Part shown: piece after piece, positions 33,779 through 41,455 of the stretch | Position numbering within the stretch: position 1 is the first letter of the stretch | Layout: every line of letters starts with the position of its first letter | NCBI GenBank assembly: GCA_002449695.1 | Contig: DJXI01000085.1 | Span: 82,617-146,616, forward strand | Source: Verrucomicrobia bacterium UBA7008 | Lineage (GTDB): Bacteria; Verrucomicrobiota; Kiritimatiellia; RFP12; UBA1067 | Reading direction: 5' to 3' | Length of the DNA: 64,000 nt | Notes under the pieces: generated by a model | Database searches by the model: none | Told to the model about the DNA's origin: nothing | The model's input: only the letters and a program-made list of their open reading frames with translations | Made by a program: the position numbers and the translations under genes

Positions 33779-34632
33779 TCGACTTTGGAAACACCCTGCG
33801 CCAGGCGCGCGAAGCAAAGGGCCTGACGCTGAACGACGTCGCGGACCGGACGCACATGATGGTGCAGATGGTCGAGGACCTGGAAAACGAGCGCTTCGGG
33901 CGGATCGCCGCGCCGATCTACGGGCGCGGCTTCGTGAAGCTCTACTGCGAGGCGGTCGGCATCGACGACTACAAGCCGCTCGTGGCGGAGTTCATGGAAA
34001 TCTTCAACGGCAACCGCGCGCCGACGATCCGGATGCGCGACGAGCCGCGCGCGGCCGCGCCGGCACCGGCGGCGCGTGCGGCCGCACCCGAACCCGCGCC
34101 GGCGCCGGCACCCGAGCCCGAACCCGTGGCGGCGCCGGAGCCCGTGCCCGACCCCGTGGCGGCTCCCGCCCCGGAGCCGGAACCGCAACAGGCCGCGCCC
34201 GCGCCGTCGGTCGAACCGGAGCCCGCGCCCGTCGACACCGGGTTCCGGCTGGAGCCGGAAACGTCGCGCGCCACCTTCGCGCCGCGCCCGGAACCGGAGC
34301 CCGTGCCCGAACCCGCGCCCGCGCGGCCGCTGTCGCGCTACGCGCCGCCGACGCCGCTCGACGAGGAGGCGACGCGCGAGCCCTTCCGCTTCCCGGAGAT
34401 TCCGACGACCGTCTGGCGCGTTCTCGTGCTGCTCGTCGTCGCCGGCGCGCTCCTCGGGCTCATCTTCTTTCTCGGCCGCGGGCTCTACCGCGCCACGATG
34501 TTCGCGCCCGGCGAAGGTCCCGGCGAAACGCCGGCGGTGCAGGGACAGCCGGCCGCGCCGGCACCGGCGCAGACGCCGGCCGCCGCCGCGCCGCGCACGC
34601 CGCGGGACGTACCGCCCCTTTACATCGACTGA
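33775..34632 (+). CDS. RodZ-like helix-turn-helix membrane protein
   Basis: A 285-residue bitopic protein. The N-terminal ~75 residues are an HTH_25/Xre-type domain as in RodZ (LRQAREAKGLTLNDVADRT, GRIAAPIYGRGFVKLYCEA). A long Pro/Ala/Glu-rich linker (~85-205, many PEP units) is followed by one membrane helix (VLVLLVVAGALLGLIFFL, ~218-235) and a short Ala/Pro-rich outer tail. RodZ links MreB filaments to the envelope; the periplasmic beta domain of typical RodZ is missing here. It follows ftsK with an ATGA overlap. Confidence 0.85.
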   Translation: MIDFGNTLRQAREAKGLTLNDVADRTHMMVQMVEDLENERFGRIAAPIYGRGFVKLYCEAVGIDDYKPLVAEFMEIFNGNRAPTIRMRDEPRAAAPAPAARAAAPEPAPAPAPEPEPVAAPEPVPDPVAAPAPEPEPQQAAPAPSVEPEPAPVDTGFRLEPETSRATFAPRPEPEPVPEPAPARPLSRYAPPTPLDEEATREPFRFPEIPTTVWRVLVLLVVAGALLGLIFFLGRGLYRATMFAPGEGPGETPAVQGQPAAPAPAQTPAAAAPRTPRDVPPLYID

Positions 34633-34647
34633 AAGATTGTGTATAAT
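34619..34647 (+). promoter_or_regulatory. Promoter of nagB unit
   Basis: TTTACA (34619-34624), 17-base spacer, TATAAT (34642-34647). The -35 lies in the last codons of the RodZ-like gene. A leader of about 45 bases with AAAAGGAG precedes nagB. Confidence 0.75.
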
Positions 34648-34697
34648 TTACCTATCCTAAGGGAAAAAGACAAACAAAAAAAAAGGAGTCCAACACC

Positions 34698-35483
34698 ATG
34701 GAAATCGTGATCTGCAAGACAAAGGAAGAAGCGTCCAGGCTCGCCGCCGACATGATCAACGCGGCCGTCAAGAAGAATCCGAAGACCGTGCTCGGCCTTG
34801 CGACCGGCTCGACGCCCGTGCTGATGTACAACGAGATGGCGAAGGCGGTCAAGGCGAAGAAGGTCTCGTACAAACAGGTCAAGAGCTGGAACCTCGACGA
34901 GTATGAAGGTCTCGCGCCGACGCACAACCAGAGCTACCGCTACTTCATGAACGAGAACCTGTTCAAGAAGATCGACATCCAGCTGAAGAACACGCACGTG
35001 CTCAACGGCCTCGCGAAGGATCTCGACAAGGAGTGCGCGGCGTACGAGGCGCAGATCAAGAAGGCCGGCGGCATCGACATCCAGGTGCTCGGCATCGGCT
35101 CGGACGGCCACATCGCGTTCAACGAGCCCGGCACGTCGCTGACGAGCCGCACGTCGGTCGTGTACCTCACCCCGTCCACGATCAAGGACAACGCGCGGCT
35201 CTTCTTCAACGGCAAGCTCGACGAGGTGCCGACGCGCGCGCTGTCGATGGGCGTGGGCACGATCTGCGAAGCGAAGAAGATCGTCCTTCTCGCGTTCGGC
35301 GAGAACAAGCAGGACGCCGTCAAGGGCATGGTCGAAGGCGGCGTCACCCAGTTCTGCACCGCGTCCGCGCTCCAGATGCATCCAGACGCCTGGGTGTTCT
35401 GCGATGAAGCCGCCGCCAAGAAGCTGAAGCTCCGGAAGTACTATGCGTGGCGCAGCGCCACCAAGCTGGGGCTGAAGGCATGA
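34698..35483 (+). CDS. nagB: Glucosamine-6-phosphate deaminase
   Basis: A 261-residue enzyme that converts glucosamine-6-phosphate to fructose-6-phosphate plus ammonia, the exit of amino-sugar breakdown into glycolysis. Visible: LGLATGSTPVLMYNEM (~32), SWNLDEYEGL with the catalytic Asp, and GIGSDGHIAFNEPG (~133). Length is normal. It is followed at once by a zinc-ribbon gene and a nuclease gene with 4-base overlaps. It could process GlcNAc released by the GH18 enzyme at 8-16 kb; that link is inferred. Confidence 0.96.
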   Translation: MEIVICKTKEEASRLAADMINAAVKKNPKTVLGLATGSTPVLMYNEMAKAVKAKKVSYKQVKSWNLDEYEGLAPTHNQSYRYFMNENLFKKIDIQLKNTHVLNGLAKDLDKECAAYEAQIKKAGGIDIQVLGIGSDGHIAFNEPGTSLTSRTSVVYLTPSTIKDNARLFFNGKLDEVPTRALSMGVGTICEAKKIVLLAFGENKQDAVKGMVEGGVTQFCTASALQMHPDAWVFCDEAAAKKLKLRKYYAWRSATKLGLKA

Positions 35484-35740
35484 GCACGGCCGAAGAGGAC
35501 GGCTTCATCAGCTTCGTCTGCCCTTCCTGCCGTTGCGAAATCGAAGCGACCCTGGACCTGATCGGCGAACCGACCGAATGCCCCGCGTGCGGCAGCCGTC
35601 TGGTCGTCCCCGACACGCGCGCGCCCGCCCCCGCCGATGACGGCGTCGTCCGCCACGGCCCGGATTCGCCGAGCGCCGCGCAGTCGGGCGCCGCCAAGAG
35701 CCGCACGATCCGCATCGAACTCGGCGACCTCGATATATGA
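35480..35740 (+). CDS. Small zinc-ribbon protein
   Basis: An 86-residue protein: a four-Cys ribbon FVCPSCRCEIEATLDL...CPACGSRLVVPD (~10-48), then a Pro/Ala linker and the short C-terminal motif SRTIRIELGDLDI. The ribbon is related in spacing and sequence to the protein at 3325. ATG at 35480 overlaps nagB (ATGA), and the stop overlaps the nuclease start (ATGA). No function is known; an adaptor for the membrane nuclease is one guess. Confidence 0.75.
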   Translation: MSTAEEDGFISFVCPSCRCEIEATLDLIGEPTECPACGSRLVVPDTRAPAPADDGVVRHGPDSPSAAQSGAAKSRTIRIELGDLDI

Positions 35741-36795
35741 GCGGCAGGCGTCGGCGCAAGCATACAAACTATGCGCGGGCCCGCGCCCGCAAACGGCGCC
35801 GGTCGTCGTCGCGCCGTCTGGCGCTGCGCATCGGCTTCCTCCTGCTCGCGCTGGTCGCCGCCTGGGCGGCGGCGGGCGTCTGGTTCGTCCAGCATCCGCG
35901 CCGCTGGCTGGAACGCCGCTTCGCCGGCTGGCCGGCTTTCGTCACCGCGCCGCTCGCGGCGATCGGCAACCCCGTCGGCGATCTGACGGACGCGCTCGGG
36001 CTGACCGGCCACGACGCCGTCTACGAATATGACGAGCCGGCCCCCGACGGCGCGGTCGCGTTCGCGGGCGTGCCGCGCCGCACGGGCGCGCCCTGCCCCG
36101 CCGACATCCAGGTGCTCGACCGCGGCGAATTCATCGTCGGCTGGTCGCCGAAGCTGAAGCATCCCGTCTGGGTCGCCTACCACGTGCCCGCCGTCGCACC
36201 GTTCGAGGCAGGCGAGCGGCCGAACTTCCGCAAGGACAAGGCGGTCGCCTCCTCGCCCGCCGCCGGCGCCTACGACCGCTCGGGCTACGACCGCGGGCAC
36301 ATGGCGCCCAACTACGCCGTCGCCACGCGCTTCGGCGCGGCGGCGCAGGACCTCACCTTTCTCATGACGAACATCGCGCCGCAGAGCCGCGCCCTGAACC
36401 GCGGCGTCTGGCGCGACCTCGAGCACCGCATCGCGGAGCTGTGGACGGCGCGCTACGGCGAGATCTGGGTGATCGTCGGCGCCCTTTCACGCGGACATGA
36501 AACGCTCAGCGGCACCGAGATCGACGTGCCCGAGCAGTTCTACCAGGTCGTCGTCGCGCAGGAGGGGCTGGATATCCGCGCGTTCGCCGTTCTCATCGAC
36601 CAGACCGTGCCGTGGGGCGCGTGGCCGACGCGCTACCTCATCACCATCGACGAGCTGGAGGAGCTGACGGGTCTGGACTTCCTGCCCGATCTGCCCGAAT
36701 TCATCCAGAGCCCGCTCGAATCGGAACTGCCCTCGCGCCTGTGGCCCGTCCGCCGCCTGGACATCTTCAAGCAGCTGTTCCTGCACCTGCACTAG
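35737..36795 (+). CDS. Membrane-anchored DNA/RNA non-specific endonuclease (NUC1 family)
   Basis: A 352-residue protein with a very basic N-terminus (SGRRRRKHTNYARARARKRR), one membrane helix (~30-50) and an exported beta-beta-alpha-metal nuclease domain. The catalytic motif YDRGHMAPN (D-R-G-H, ~187) is intact, preceded by SGYDRG, with the metal-ligand Asn in MTNIAPQSRALNRGVW (~210). Such enzymes cut DNA and RNA without sequence preference, for nutrient scavenging, defence or DNA uptake. The anchoring suggests it stays on the cell. It converges with the GspG-like gene 10 bases away. Confidence 0.9.
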   Translation: MSGRRRRKHTNYARARARKRRRSSSRRLALRIGFLLLALVAAWAAAGVWFVQHPRRWLERRFAGWPAFVTAPLAAIGNPVGDLTDALGLTGHDAVYEYDEPAPDGAVAFAGVPRRTGAPCPADIQVLDRGEFIVGWSPKLKHPVWVAYHVPAVAPFEAGERPNFRKDKAVASSPAAGAYDRSGYDRGHMAPNYAVATRFGAAAQDLTFLMTNIAPQSRALNRGVWRDLEHRIAELWTARYGEIWVIVGALSRGHETLSGTEIDVPEQFYQVVVAQEGLDIRAFAVLIDQTVPWGAWPTRYLITIDELEELTGLDFLPDLPEFIQSPLESELPSRLWPVRRLDIFKQLFLHLH

Positions 36796-36805
36796 GCGGC
36801 GCGGC

Positions 36806-37945
36806 TCAGCTGCGCGGAATCACGACCGTATCCGCGCGCACGCCGTTGAACGCGCCCGTCAGCCGGATCGGCCGGCCCGAACCGAACAGCCGCCGGAACG
36901 CGACCACCGCCGTGCCGTCCGCGAGCGACCCGTGCACCGCCAGAATCTCGCCCGGACCGTCGATCGAAAACGTCACCTCGCCGTCGGCACGTTCAAGCGG
37001 CAGCCAGTCGAAGTCCACGAGCCGCGCGGACGCAAAGCCCACCTCGCCGTCCGCGAGCGCTTTCGCCTCCGGCTCGACCTTCACCATGAACGCGGCCTCG
37101 GACGAAAATTCGTACGGCCGCGCCCAGCGGTAGTTGCGCGTCTTCACCTCCGTCTCGTTCCCGTCCGCATCGAAGAAGCGCAGTTCGACCGCCGCCAGCT
37201 CCGGCCCGACCGACGTGAAAACGACCGACACCTTCTCCTGCGCGCGCCGCGCCGCCGCTTCCGCCTGGACCGACTCCGCCGCGATGATCGACTGCACTTC
37301 GCCTTCGATCTGCGCCTTCGTCGCCGCGTCGGGCGCGACCACGTAGCCGCGCAGCGTGTACGGCATCCAGCCCTTCGTCCAGGACGTGTCGGTGAACGCC
37401 GCCTCGAACAGCCCCGCCGTCGGCAGCACGTCGTCGCTCGTGCCCGCGAGGCCGTCCACGCCCTTCGAATAGAGCGTCGGATCCGCGCCCTCGCCGTTGC
37501 AGACGTAGACGTAGTCATGCCCCCACGGGTCCTTCACGACCTTGCGGATGTACGGCCCGTCCCAGCCGCGCCTGATCACCTTCACGGACGCGAGCTGCTC
37601 CAGCCCTTCCGCGGTGGTCGGATACGCGCCGACATGGTAGCGGTAGCGCCCCAGCGCCGTCGCGAGCGCGTCGACCGACTTCTGCGCCTGAATCTGCGCC
37701 TTGGAGATCGGCGCGCGCCCGCCGCGGCCCGTCGCCGAGAGGACGAGCCCGCCGAGCATCAAAAGGCCGATGATGACAACCGCGTAGAAGACAATCCCCT
37801 TCTTCATGACCGGCGCGCCGAGGCCCTCCAGCTCCGCCTTCTTGCGCTCGTACTCGCGCGCGATCGCCTTGATCGCGGCCGTCTTGCGCGTGCGCGCCGG
37901 ATTCTTCACCGGGAATTTCTTTCTCAGCTCATTGTAGTCGACCAT
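36806..37945 (-). CDS. GspG-like pseudopilin domain fused to a sugar-enzyme-type beta domain
   Basis: A 379-residue protein. A cytoplasmic basic start (~1-48) precedes one membrane helix (FYAVVIIGLLMLGGLVLS). Then comes a GspG C-terminal domain: LGRYRYHVGAYPTTAEGLEQ, GWDGPYIRKVVKDPWGHDY (~110-160). The C-terminal ~200 residues end with VTFSIDGPGEILAVHG and AFNGVRADTVVIP, like the accessory beta domains of GH2 glycosidases. The canonical prepilin motif GFTLxE is absent, so it may be a membrane-anchored, non-processed relative. The start overlaps the deoA stop (TGATG). Function unknown; the fusion is unusual. Confidence 0.75.
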   Translation of the reverse strand: MVDYNELRKKFPVKNPARTRKTAAIKAIAREYERKKAELEGLGAPVMKKGIVFYAVVIIGLLMLGGLVLSATGRGGRAPISKAQIQAQKSVDALATALGRYRYHVGAYPTTAEGLEQLASVKVIRRGWDGPYIRKVVKDPWGHDYVYVCNGEGADPTLYSKGVDGLAGTSDDVLPTAGLFEAAFTDTSWTKGWMPYTLRGYVVAPDAATKAQIEGEVQSIIAAESVQAEAAARRAQEKVSVVFTSVGPELAAVELRFFDADGNETEVKTRNYRWARPYEFSSEAAFMVKVEPEAKALADGEVGFASARLVDFDWLPLERADGEVTFSIDGPGEILAVHGSLADGTAVVAFRRLFGSGRPIRLTGAFNGVRADTVVIPRS

Positions 37946-39237
37946 CACGCGATCCTTTCCAAAATGAGACTTTCCGGCTCGGCGGCCTCCGGCCGGATGT
38001 CGAACGCCTTGTAGAGCTCCGCCGCCGCCTTCTCCAGCCCGTCCGGCCCCGACGACTTCTCCAGCGTCGCGAGCGGCGAGCCCGTTCCCACGCGCGCGCC
38101 GACCTGCACGGCGAGCGTCACGCCCGCGCGCGGATCGATCCGGTCGCCTGCCGTCAGCCGCCCCGCGCCGAGCGACAGCGCGACGCGCGCCACCTTCTCC
38201 GCGTCGATGGCCGCGACGCGGCCCGCCTTCATCGCCTGGATGCGGAACTTGAACGTCGGCTGCGCCATCCGCGCCGCGAACGCCTCCAGGTCGCCGCCCT
38301 GCGCCGCGACCATCGCCGCGAACTTCGCGTACGCGCGGCCGTCGGCGAGCCGGTCGCGGCACATCTGCCGCGCGTCGTCGAGCGGACGGTCCTGCGCGAG
38401 CGACACCATGAGCGCCGCGAGCTCAATGCAGAGGTCGATGTCGCGCCCCTCCGTCCGCGCGCCGCGCAGGATCGCGAGCGCCTCCGCGACCTCGTTCGCG
38501 TTGCCGACGGCGAACCCGAGCGGCGCGTTCATGTCCGTCACCAGCGCCGCCGCCTTCCGCCCCGCCGCGCGCGCGCCGTCGACGAGCGCGTGCGCGAGCG
38601 CGGCCGCCTCTTCGCGCGTCTTCATGAACGCGCCCGCGCCGCACTTGACGTCGAAGACGAGCGCATGCGCGCCCTCCGCGAGCTTCTTCGAGAGGATCGA
38701 CGCGACGATGAGCGGGATCGACGCGACCGTGCCCGTCACGTCCCGGAGCGCATAGAGCCTGCGGTCGGCCGGCGTGATCTCGTCGGTCTGCACCGTCATC
38801 GACACGCCGACGTCGCCGACGACCTGCTGGAACGCGTCGAGCGACAGCGACGCGCAGTAGCCGGGAATCGTCTCGAGCTTGTCCGCCGTGCCGCCCGTCA
38901 GTCCCAGTCCGCGCCCCGTCAGCGACGGCACCGCCGTGCCGCAGGCCGCCGCGAGCGGCTGCACGACGAGCGAGAGCTTGTCGCCGACGCCGCCCGTCGA
39001 ATGCTTGTCCGCCGTCGCCATCGGCCAGTCGAGGCAGCGCCCCGACTCCTTCATCGCCGCCGTGAGATCGGCCGTCTCGCGCGCGGTCATGCCGCGGCAG
39101 CAGATCGCCATCGCGAGCGCGCTCATCTGGTAGTCGGGAATCTCGCCGCGCGTGAAGCCCGCGATGAAATCGCGGATCTCCGCGGTGCCGAGCGCGTGGC
39201 CTTCGCGCTTCTTGTCCAGGATCAGTTTCGCAATCAT
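37945..39237 (-). CDS. deoA: Thymidine/pyrimidine-nucleoside phosphorylase
   Basis: A 430-residue enzyme that phosphorolyses thymidine, and possibly uridine, to base plus (deoxy)ribose-1-phosphate. Visible: the signature KHSTGGVGDKLSLVVQP (~80), GRGLGLTGGTADKLE (~110), ASIPLIVASILSKKLAEG, VFDVKCGAGAFMKT (~199) and VTDMNAPLG. Length is typical. Its start lies six bases after a consensus -10 box, so besides read-through it can be transcribed as a leaderless mRNA. Thymidine versus broad pyrimidine specificity cannot be told from sequence alone. Confidence 0.95.
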   Translation of the reverse strand: MIAKLILDKKREGHALGTAEIRDFIAGFTRGEIPDYQMSALAMAICCRGMTARETADLTAAMKESGRCLDWPMATADKHSTGGVGDKLSLVVQPLAAACGTAVPSLTGRGLGLTGGTADKLETIPGYCASLSLDAFQQVVGDVGVSMTVQTDEITPADRRLYALRDVTGTVASIPLIVASILSKKLAEGAHALVFDVKCGAGAFMKTREEAAALAHALVDGARAAGRKAAALVTDMNAPLGFAVGNANEVAEALAILRGARTEGRDIDLCIELAALMVSLAQDRPLDDARQMCRDRLADGRAYAKFAAMVAAQGGDLEAFAARMAQPTFKFRIQAMKAGRVAAIDAEKVARVALSLGAGRLTAGDRIDPRAGVTLAVQVGARVGTGSPLATLEKSSGPDGLEKAAAELYKAFDIRPEAAEPESLILERIA

Positions 39238-39374
39238 GGCTTCAGTATATCAAATTTCCGCACGGCGTCCATCGCCTTTTTGTACATCGCCTCGAGCGCG
39301 GCGAGGCACTTCGTCTCGCCGCGCCAGAACGGCACGGGCCCGAGCCGCTTCAGGATCGGAATTTCAGTCTTCAT
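39234..39374 (-). CDS. Detached C-terminal piece of the SWIM protein (46 residues)
   Basis: A 46-residue frame starting MKTEIPILKRLGPVPFWRG. The RLGxxPFW segment is, to my knowledge, the normal C-terminal end of bacterial SWIM zinc-finger proteins, yet here it is in a different frame from the SWIM gene it overlaps by 11 bases. It has its own ATG and its stop overlaps the deoA start (ATGA), so it may be translated by coupling. Alternatives: a frameshift-split pseudogene part, or a sequencing error. Its last codons carry the deoA promoter. Confidence 0.55.
   Translation of the reverse strand: MKTEIPILKRLGPVPFWRGETKCLAALEAMYKKAMDAVRKFDILKP
39244..39271 (-). promoter_or_regulatory. Leaderless-type promoter of deoA
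   Basis: Minus strand TGGACG (39271-39266), 16-base spacer ending TTTGA, TATACT (39249-39244), then only GAAGCC before the deoA ATG. Transcription would start at or next to the A of the ATG. Confidence 0.6.
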
Positions 39375-39951
39375 CGCACAGTTCCTCCAGCGAGATGCCC
39401 CTGAGCTCCAGCAGCGCCGACGGCCGCCACGCGATCTCCTCGCCCAGGATGAGCAGCACCGCGCTCGAATGCTTGCACGGGTTCGCGTAGTCGGGGCACG
39501 AGCAGCGCGTCGTCACGTCGTACGTGCGCGGCGCGAGCTTGCCGCCCGGGAAGAGGTCGCACCCTTCTGCGCGGAAGATCTGCTCCACCTCCAGCGGCAG
39601 GTCGTCGACGAGAAGCCGCGCCACGAGCATCGGCTCCGCCTTCAGCCGCGCGACGATCCGCGCGCGCGCGGCCGCGTCCGGCTCGCGGAAGTCGATCGTC
39701 ACCGTGTAGGGTTCCGGGCGGCTGCCGACGACCGTCGCCGCGACATGCGGGCCGACGAGCTTCATGTCCGTGATCTGCCCCGACAGCGCGTAGTTCTTGC
39801 CGCGCCCGAGCCGCGCGCCCAGCTCCATGCGCTCGATGGCCGCGAGCCACCGGCGCGCCCACCAGCTGCGGCCGCCGCCCGTGCGCGACTCCTGCGCACG
39901 GATGCCCGCCGCCGCGCGCGGGATGCGGACGGGATACTTCTTCCGGCTCAC
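39364..39951 (-). CDS. SWIM zinc-finger protein lacking its usual C-terminus
   Basis: A 195-residue protein of the bacterial SWIM family: RSWWARRWLAAIERM (~28), RGKNYALSGQI, VVGSRPEPYTV, and the zinc site TRCSCPDYANPCKHSSAVLL (CxCx6CxH; ~148-167), ending near LLELRGISLEELC. Homologues usually continue with a RLGxPPFW segment, found here in another frame in the next small ORF. SWIM domains bind zinc and often DNA or proteins; in many bacteria the gene sits beside an SNF2 helicase, which is not seen here. The GTG start overlaps the TatD stop (GTGA). Confidence 0.85.
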   Translation of the reverse strand: MSRKKYPVRIPRAAAGIRAQESRTGGGRSWWARRWLAAIERMELGARLGRGKNYALSGQITDMKLVGPHVAATVVGSRPEPYTVTIDFREPDAAARARIVARLKAEPMLVARLLVDDLPLEVEQIFRAEGCDLFPGGKLAPRTYDVTTRCSCPDYANPCKHSSAVLLILGEEIAWRPSALLELRGISLEELCDED

Positions 39952-40607
39952 GGCGCCACCTCGTCGGCGTTTCGTTCAAGCCGGGCGATCAGCTCCGCGA
40001 GCCCGATTCCGCGCACCTCCGCCAGCTTCGCCGCCACCTCGTCAACGCGCGGTGCCGCGGCCGCCTCCGTCGCATCGCTTTCGACGAGCAGCCGTTCCAC
40101 CGGCACCTTCTTCACCATCGCCCGGTAGTTGACCGCGTGATCGTTCAGGATCGCCGGGCCGACCGAGACGAAGCCGCCCAGCGCAACGATGTCCGGCAGC
40201 AGCCCGTCCGAGCGCGAAAAGCCGTGGAAGACGAACGCCGGGATCCGCCCCGCGAACGGCCGGCACGATTTCACGACCTCGCCCCAGCACTTCGCGCCGT
40301 GAAGCTGCACCGGCCGCCTGAACTCCGCCGCCAGCGCCAGCTGCGCATCAAAAGCGCCGCGCATCGCCTCGGAAATCGTCTTCGACCGGAGCCGGTCCAA
40401 CCCGATCTCCCCCACCCCCAACGTGGGGACAGACCCCAGTCGCGTTCGCAATTTCTGAATGAATTCGTCAAAATCTGGCACGTTTTCGACATCCCACGGG
40501 TGGCAGCCGTCAAATACGACGTCCTGCGCGCCCGCCGCGCCCGTCCGGGGGGCGCAGAGGAAATGGCGCGTCTCGCCGCGCGCGACATGGCAATGTGCGT
40601 CTGTCAT
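39948..40607 (-). CDS. TatD-family metal-dependent hydrolase
   Basis: A 219-residue TIM-barrel hydrolase of the TatD type, thought to be 3'-5' exonucleases or deoxyribonucleases. Metal-site motifs: TDAHCHVA (H-x-H, ~3-7), LGVGEIGLDR (~64-73), PVQLHGAK (His ~102), AFVFHGFS (His ~128) and LLVESDAT with the final Asp (~175). It is a little short for TatD (~260). The segment coding for RLGSVPTLG contains nested palindromes (40416-40438). The start overlaps the radical SAM gene stop by 4 bases. Confidence 0.85.
   Translation of the reverse strand: MTDAHCHVARGETRHFLCAPRTGAAGAQDVVFDGCHPWDVENVPDFDEFIQKLRTRLGSVPTLGVGEIGLDRLRSKTISEAMRGAFDAQLALAAEFRRPVQLHGAKCWGEVVKSCRPFAGRIPAFVFHGFSRSDGLLPDIVALGGFVSVGPAILNDHAVNYRAMVKKVPVERLLVESDATEAAAAPRVDEVAAKLAEVRGIGLAELIARLERNADEVAP
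40416..40438. repeat. Nested palindrome CCCCA/TGGGG/CCCCA inside the TatD gene
   Basis: CCCCA (40416-40420), TGGGG (40424-40428) and CCCCA (40434-40438), spaced by 3 and 5 bases, so the central arm can pair with either neighbour. It lies in frame before the GEIGLDR motif. Confidence 0.55.
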
Positions 40608-41455
40608 TTCACCATTCCGTGATTCGCCGTCATGTTCTCGCCGAGCAGCGCGAGCTTCGGGTCGCTCGCCGCGTAATCCTGTATCCAGCCGTTCTCGAAC
40701 CCGAAGTCGGCGGCGGCCTCCGTCACGCTTTCGTATTCCTCCGCCGTCACCGGCCGATCGAGCGGCGGGCAGTCGCGCGCGCGGTAGGCGGGCGTGTACT
40801 GCGCCATCACCGACACGGGCACCTCGTTCGACACCTCACTCGCGAGCCACGCCAGATTCTCGATCGCCTCGTCCGCCAGACCCGGCAGGACGAGGATGCG
40901 CACGATCAGCTTCGTGTGCGCCGCCGCCCACGTGACGGCCGCGCGCGCCGCGTCCACGTAGTCGGGCGCGCCCGAATAGGCTGCGGCACTTTCGCCGCGC
41001 GCGTACCGCAGGTCGAAAAGCGCCCAGTCGCAGAGATCGCGGTATTCCTCCAGCGTCTCGACGCGCTCGTAGCCCGACGAGTTCCAGACGAACGGCAGAC
41101 GGATGCCCTCGTCCAGCAGCGGCCGGACGGCCGCGCGGATGAACGGCAGGTAGGGCGTGGGCGAAACGAGGTTCCAGTTCTCGACGCGGTCCTTGACCGC
41201 GAGCGCACGGAAGATGTCCGTCAGCTCCGCCATCGTCTTGTCCTCGCCCGCGCCCTTCCACGACCACGGCGAATTCTGGCAGTAGAGGCACTTCATCGTG
41301 CAGCGCGAAAAGAAGACGCAGCCGCTGCCGCGCGTGCCGGTGAGCGGCGGCTCCTCGCCAAAGTGCGGCCCCCAGCGGAAGACGCGCGGCACGTCCCCCG
41401 CGCCGCAGAAGCCGGGCCGCCGGCCGCACCGTCGTGGACAGAGCGCGCAGGTCAT
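40604..41455 (-). CDS. Radical SAM protein of the PflA/PflX-like group
   Basis: A 283-residue protein. The radical SAM cluster CTMKCLYCQN (C-x3-C-x2-C, ~53-60) is preceded by a second Cys-rich N-terminal set, CALCPRRCG and PGFCGAG, typical of uncharacterised PflX-type Fe-S proteins. PFL-activating enzymes generate glycyl radicals, but no pyruvate formate-lyase gene is nearby and the PflX group has no firm role. The start overlaps the rsmI stop (ATGA). It forms part of a long minus-strand operon. Confidence 0.85.
   Translation of the reverse strand: MTCALCPRRCGRRPGFCGAGDVPRVFRWGPHFGEEPPLTGTRGSGCVFFSRCTMKCLYCQNSPWSWKGAGEDKTMAELTDIFRALAVKDRVENWNLVSPTPYLPFIRAAVRPLLDEGIRLPFVWNSSGYERVETLEEYRDLCDWALFDLRYARGESAAAYSGAPDYVDAARAAVTWAAAHTKLIVRILVLPGLADEAIENLAWLASEVSNEVPVSVMAQYTPAYRARDCPPLDRPVTAEEYESVTEAAADFGFENGWIQDYAASDPKLALLGENMTANHGMVK

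Noticed and set aside
31190..33817. 875-residue minus-strand open frame opposite ftsK
   Set aside because: A mirror of the ftsK reading frame with no recognisable domain.
33969..34274. Minus-strand Gly/Ala/Ser-rich frame inside the RodZ-like gene
   Set aside because: It arises from the complement of Pro/Ala/Glu codons in the linker.
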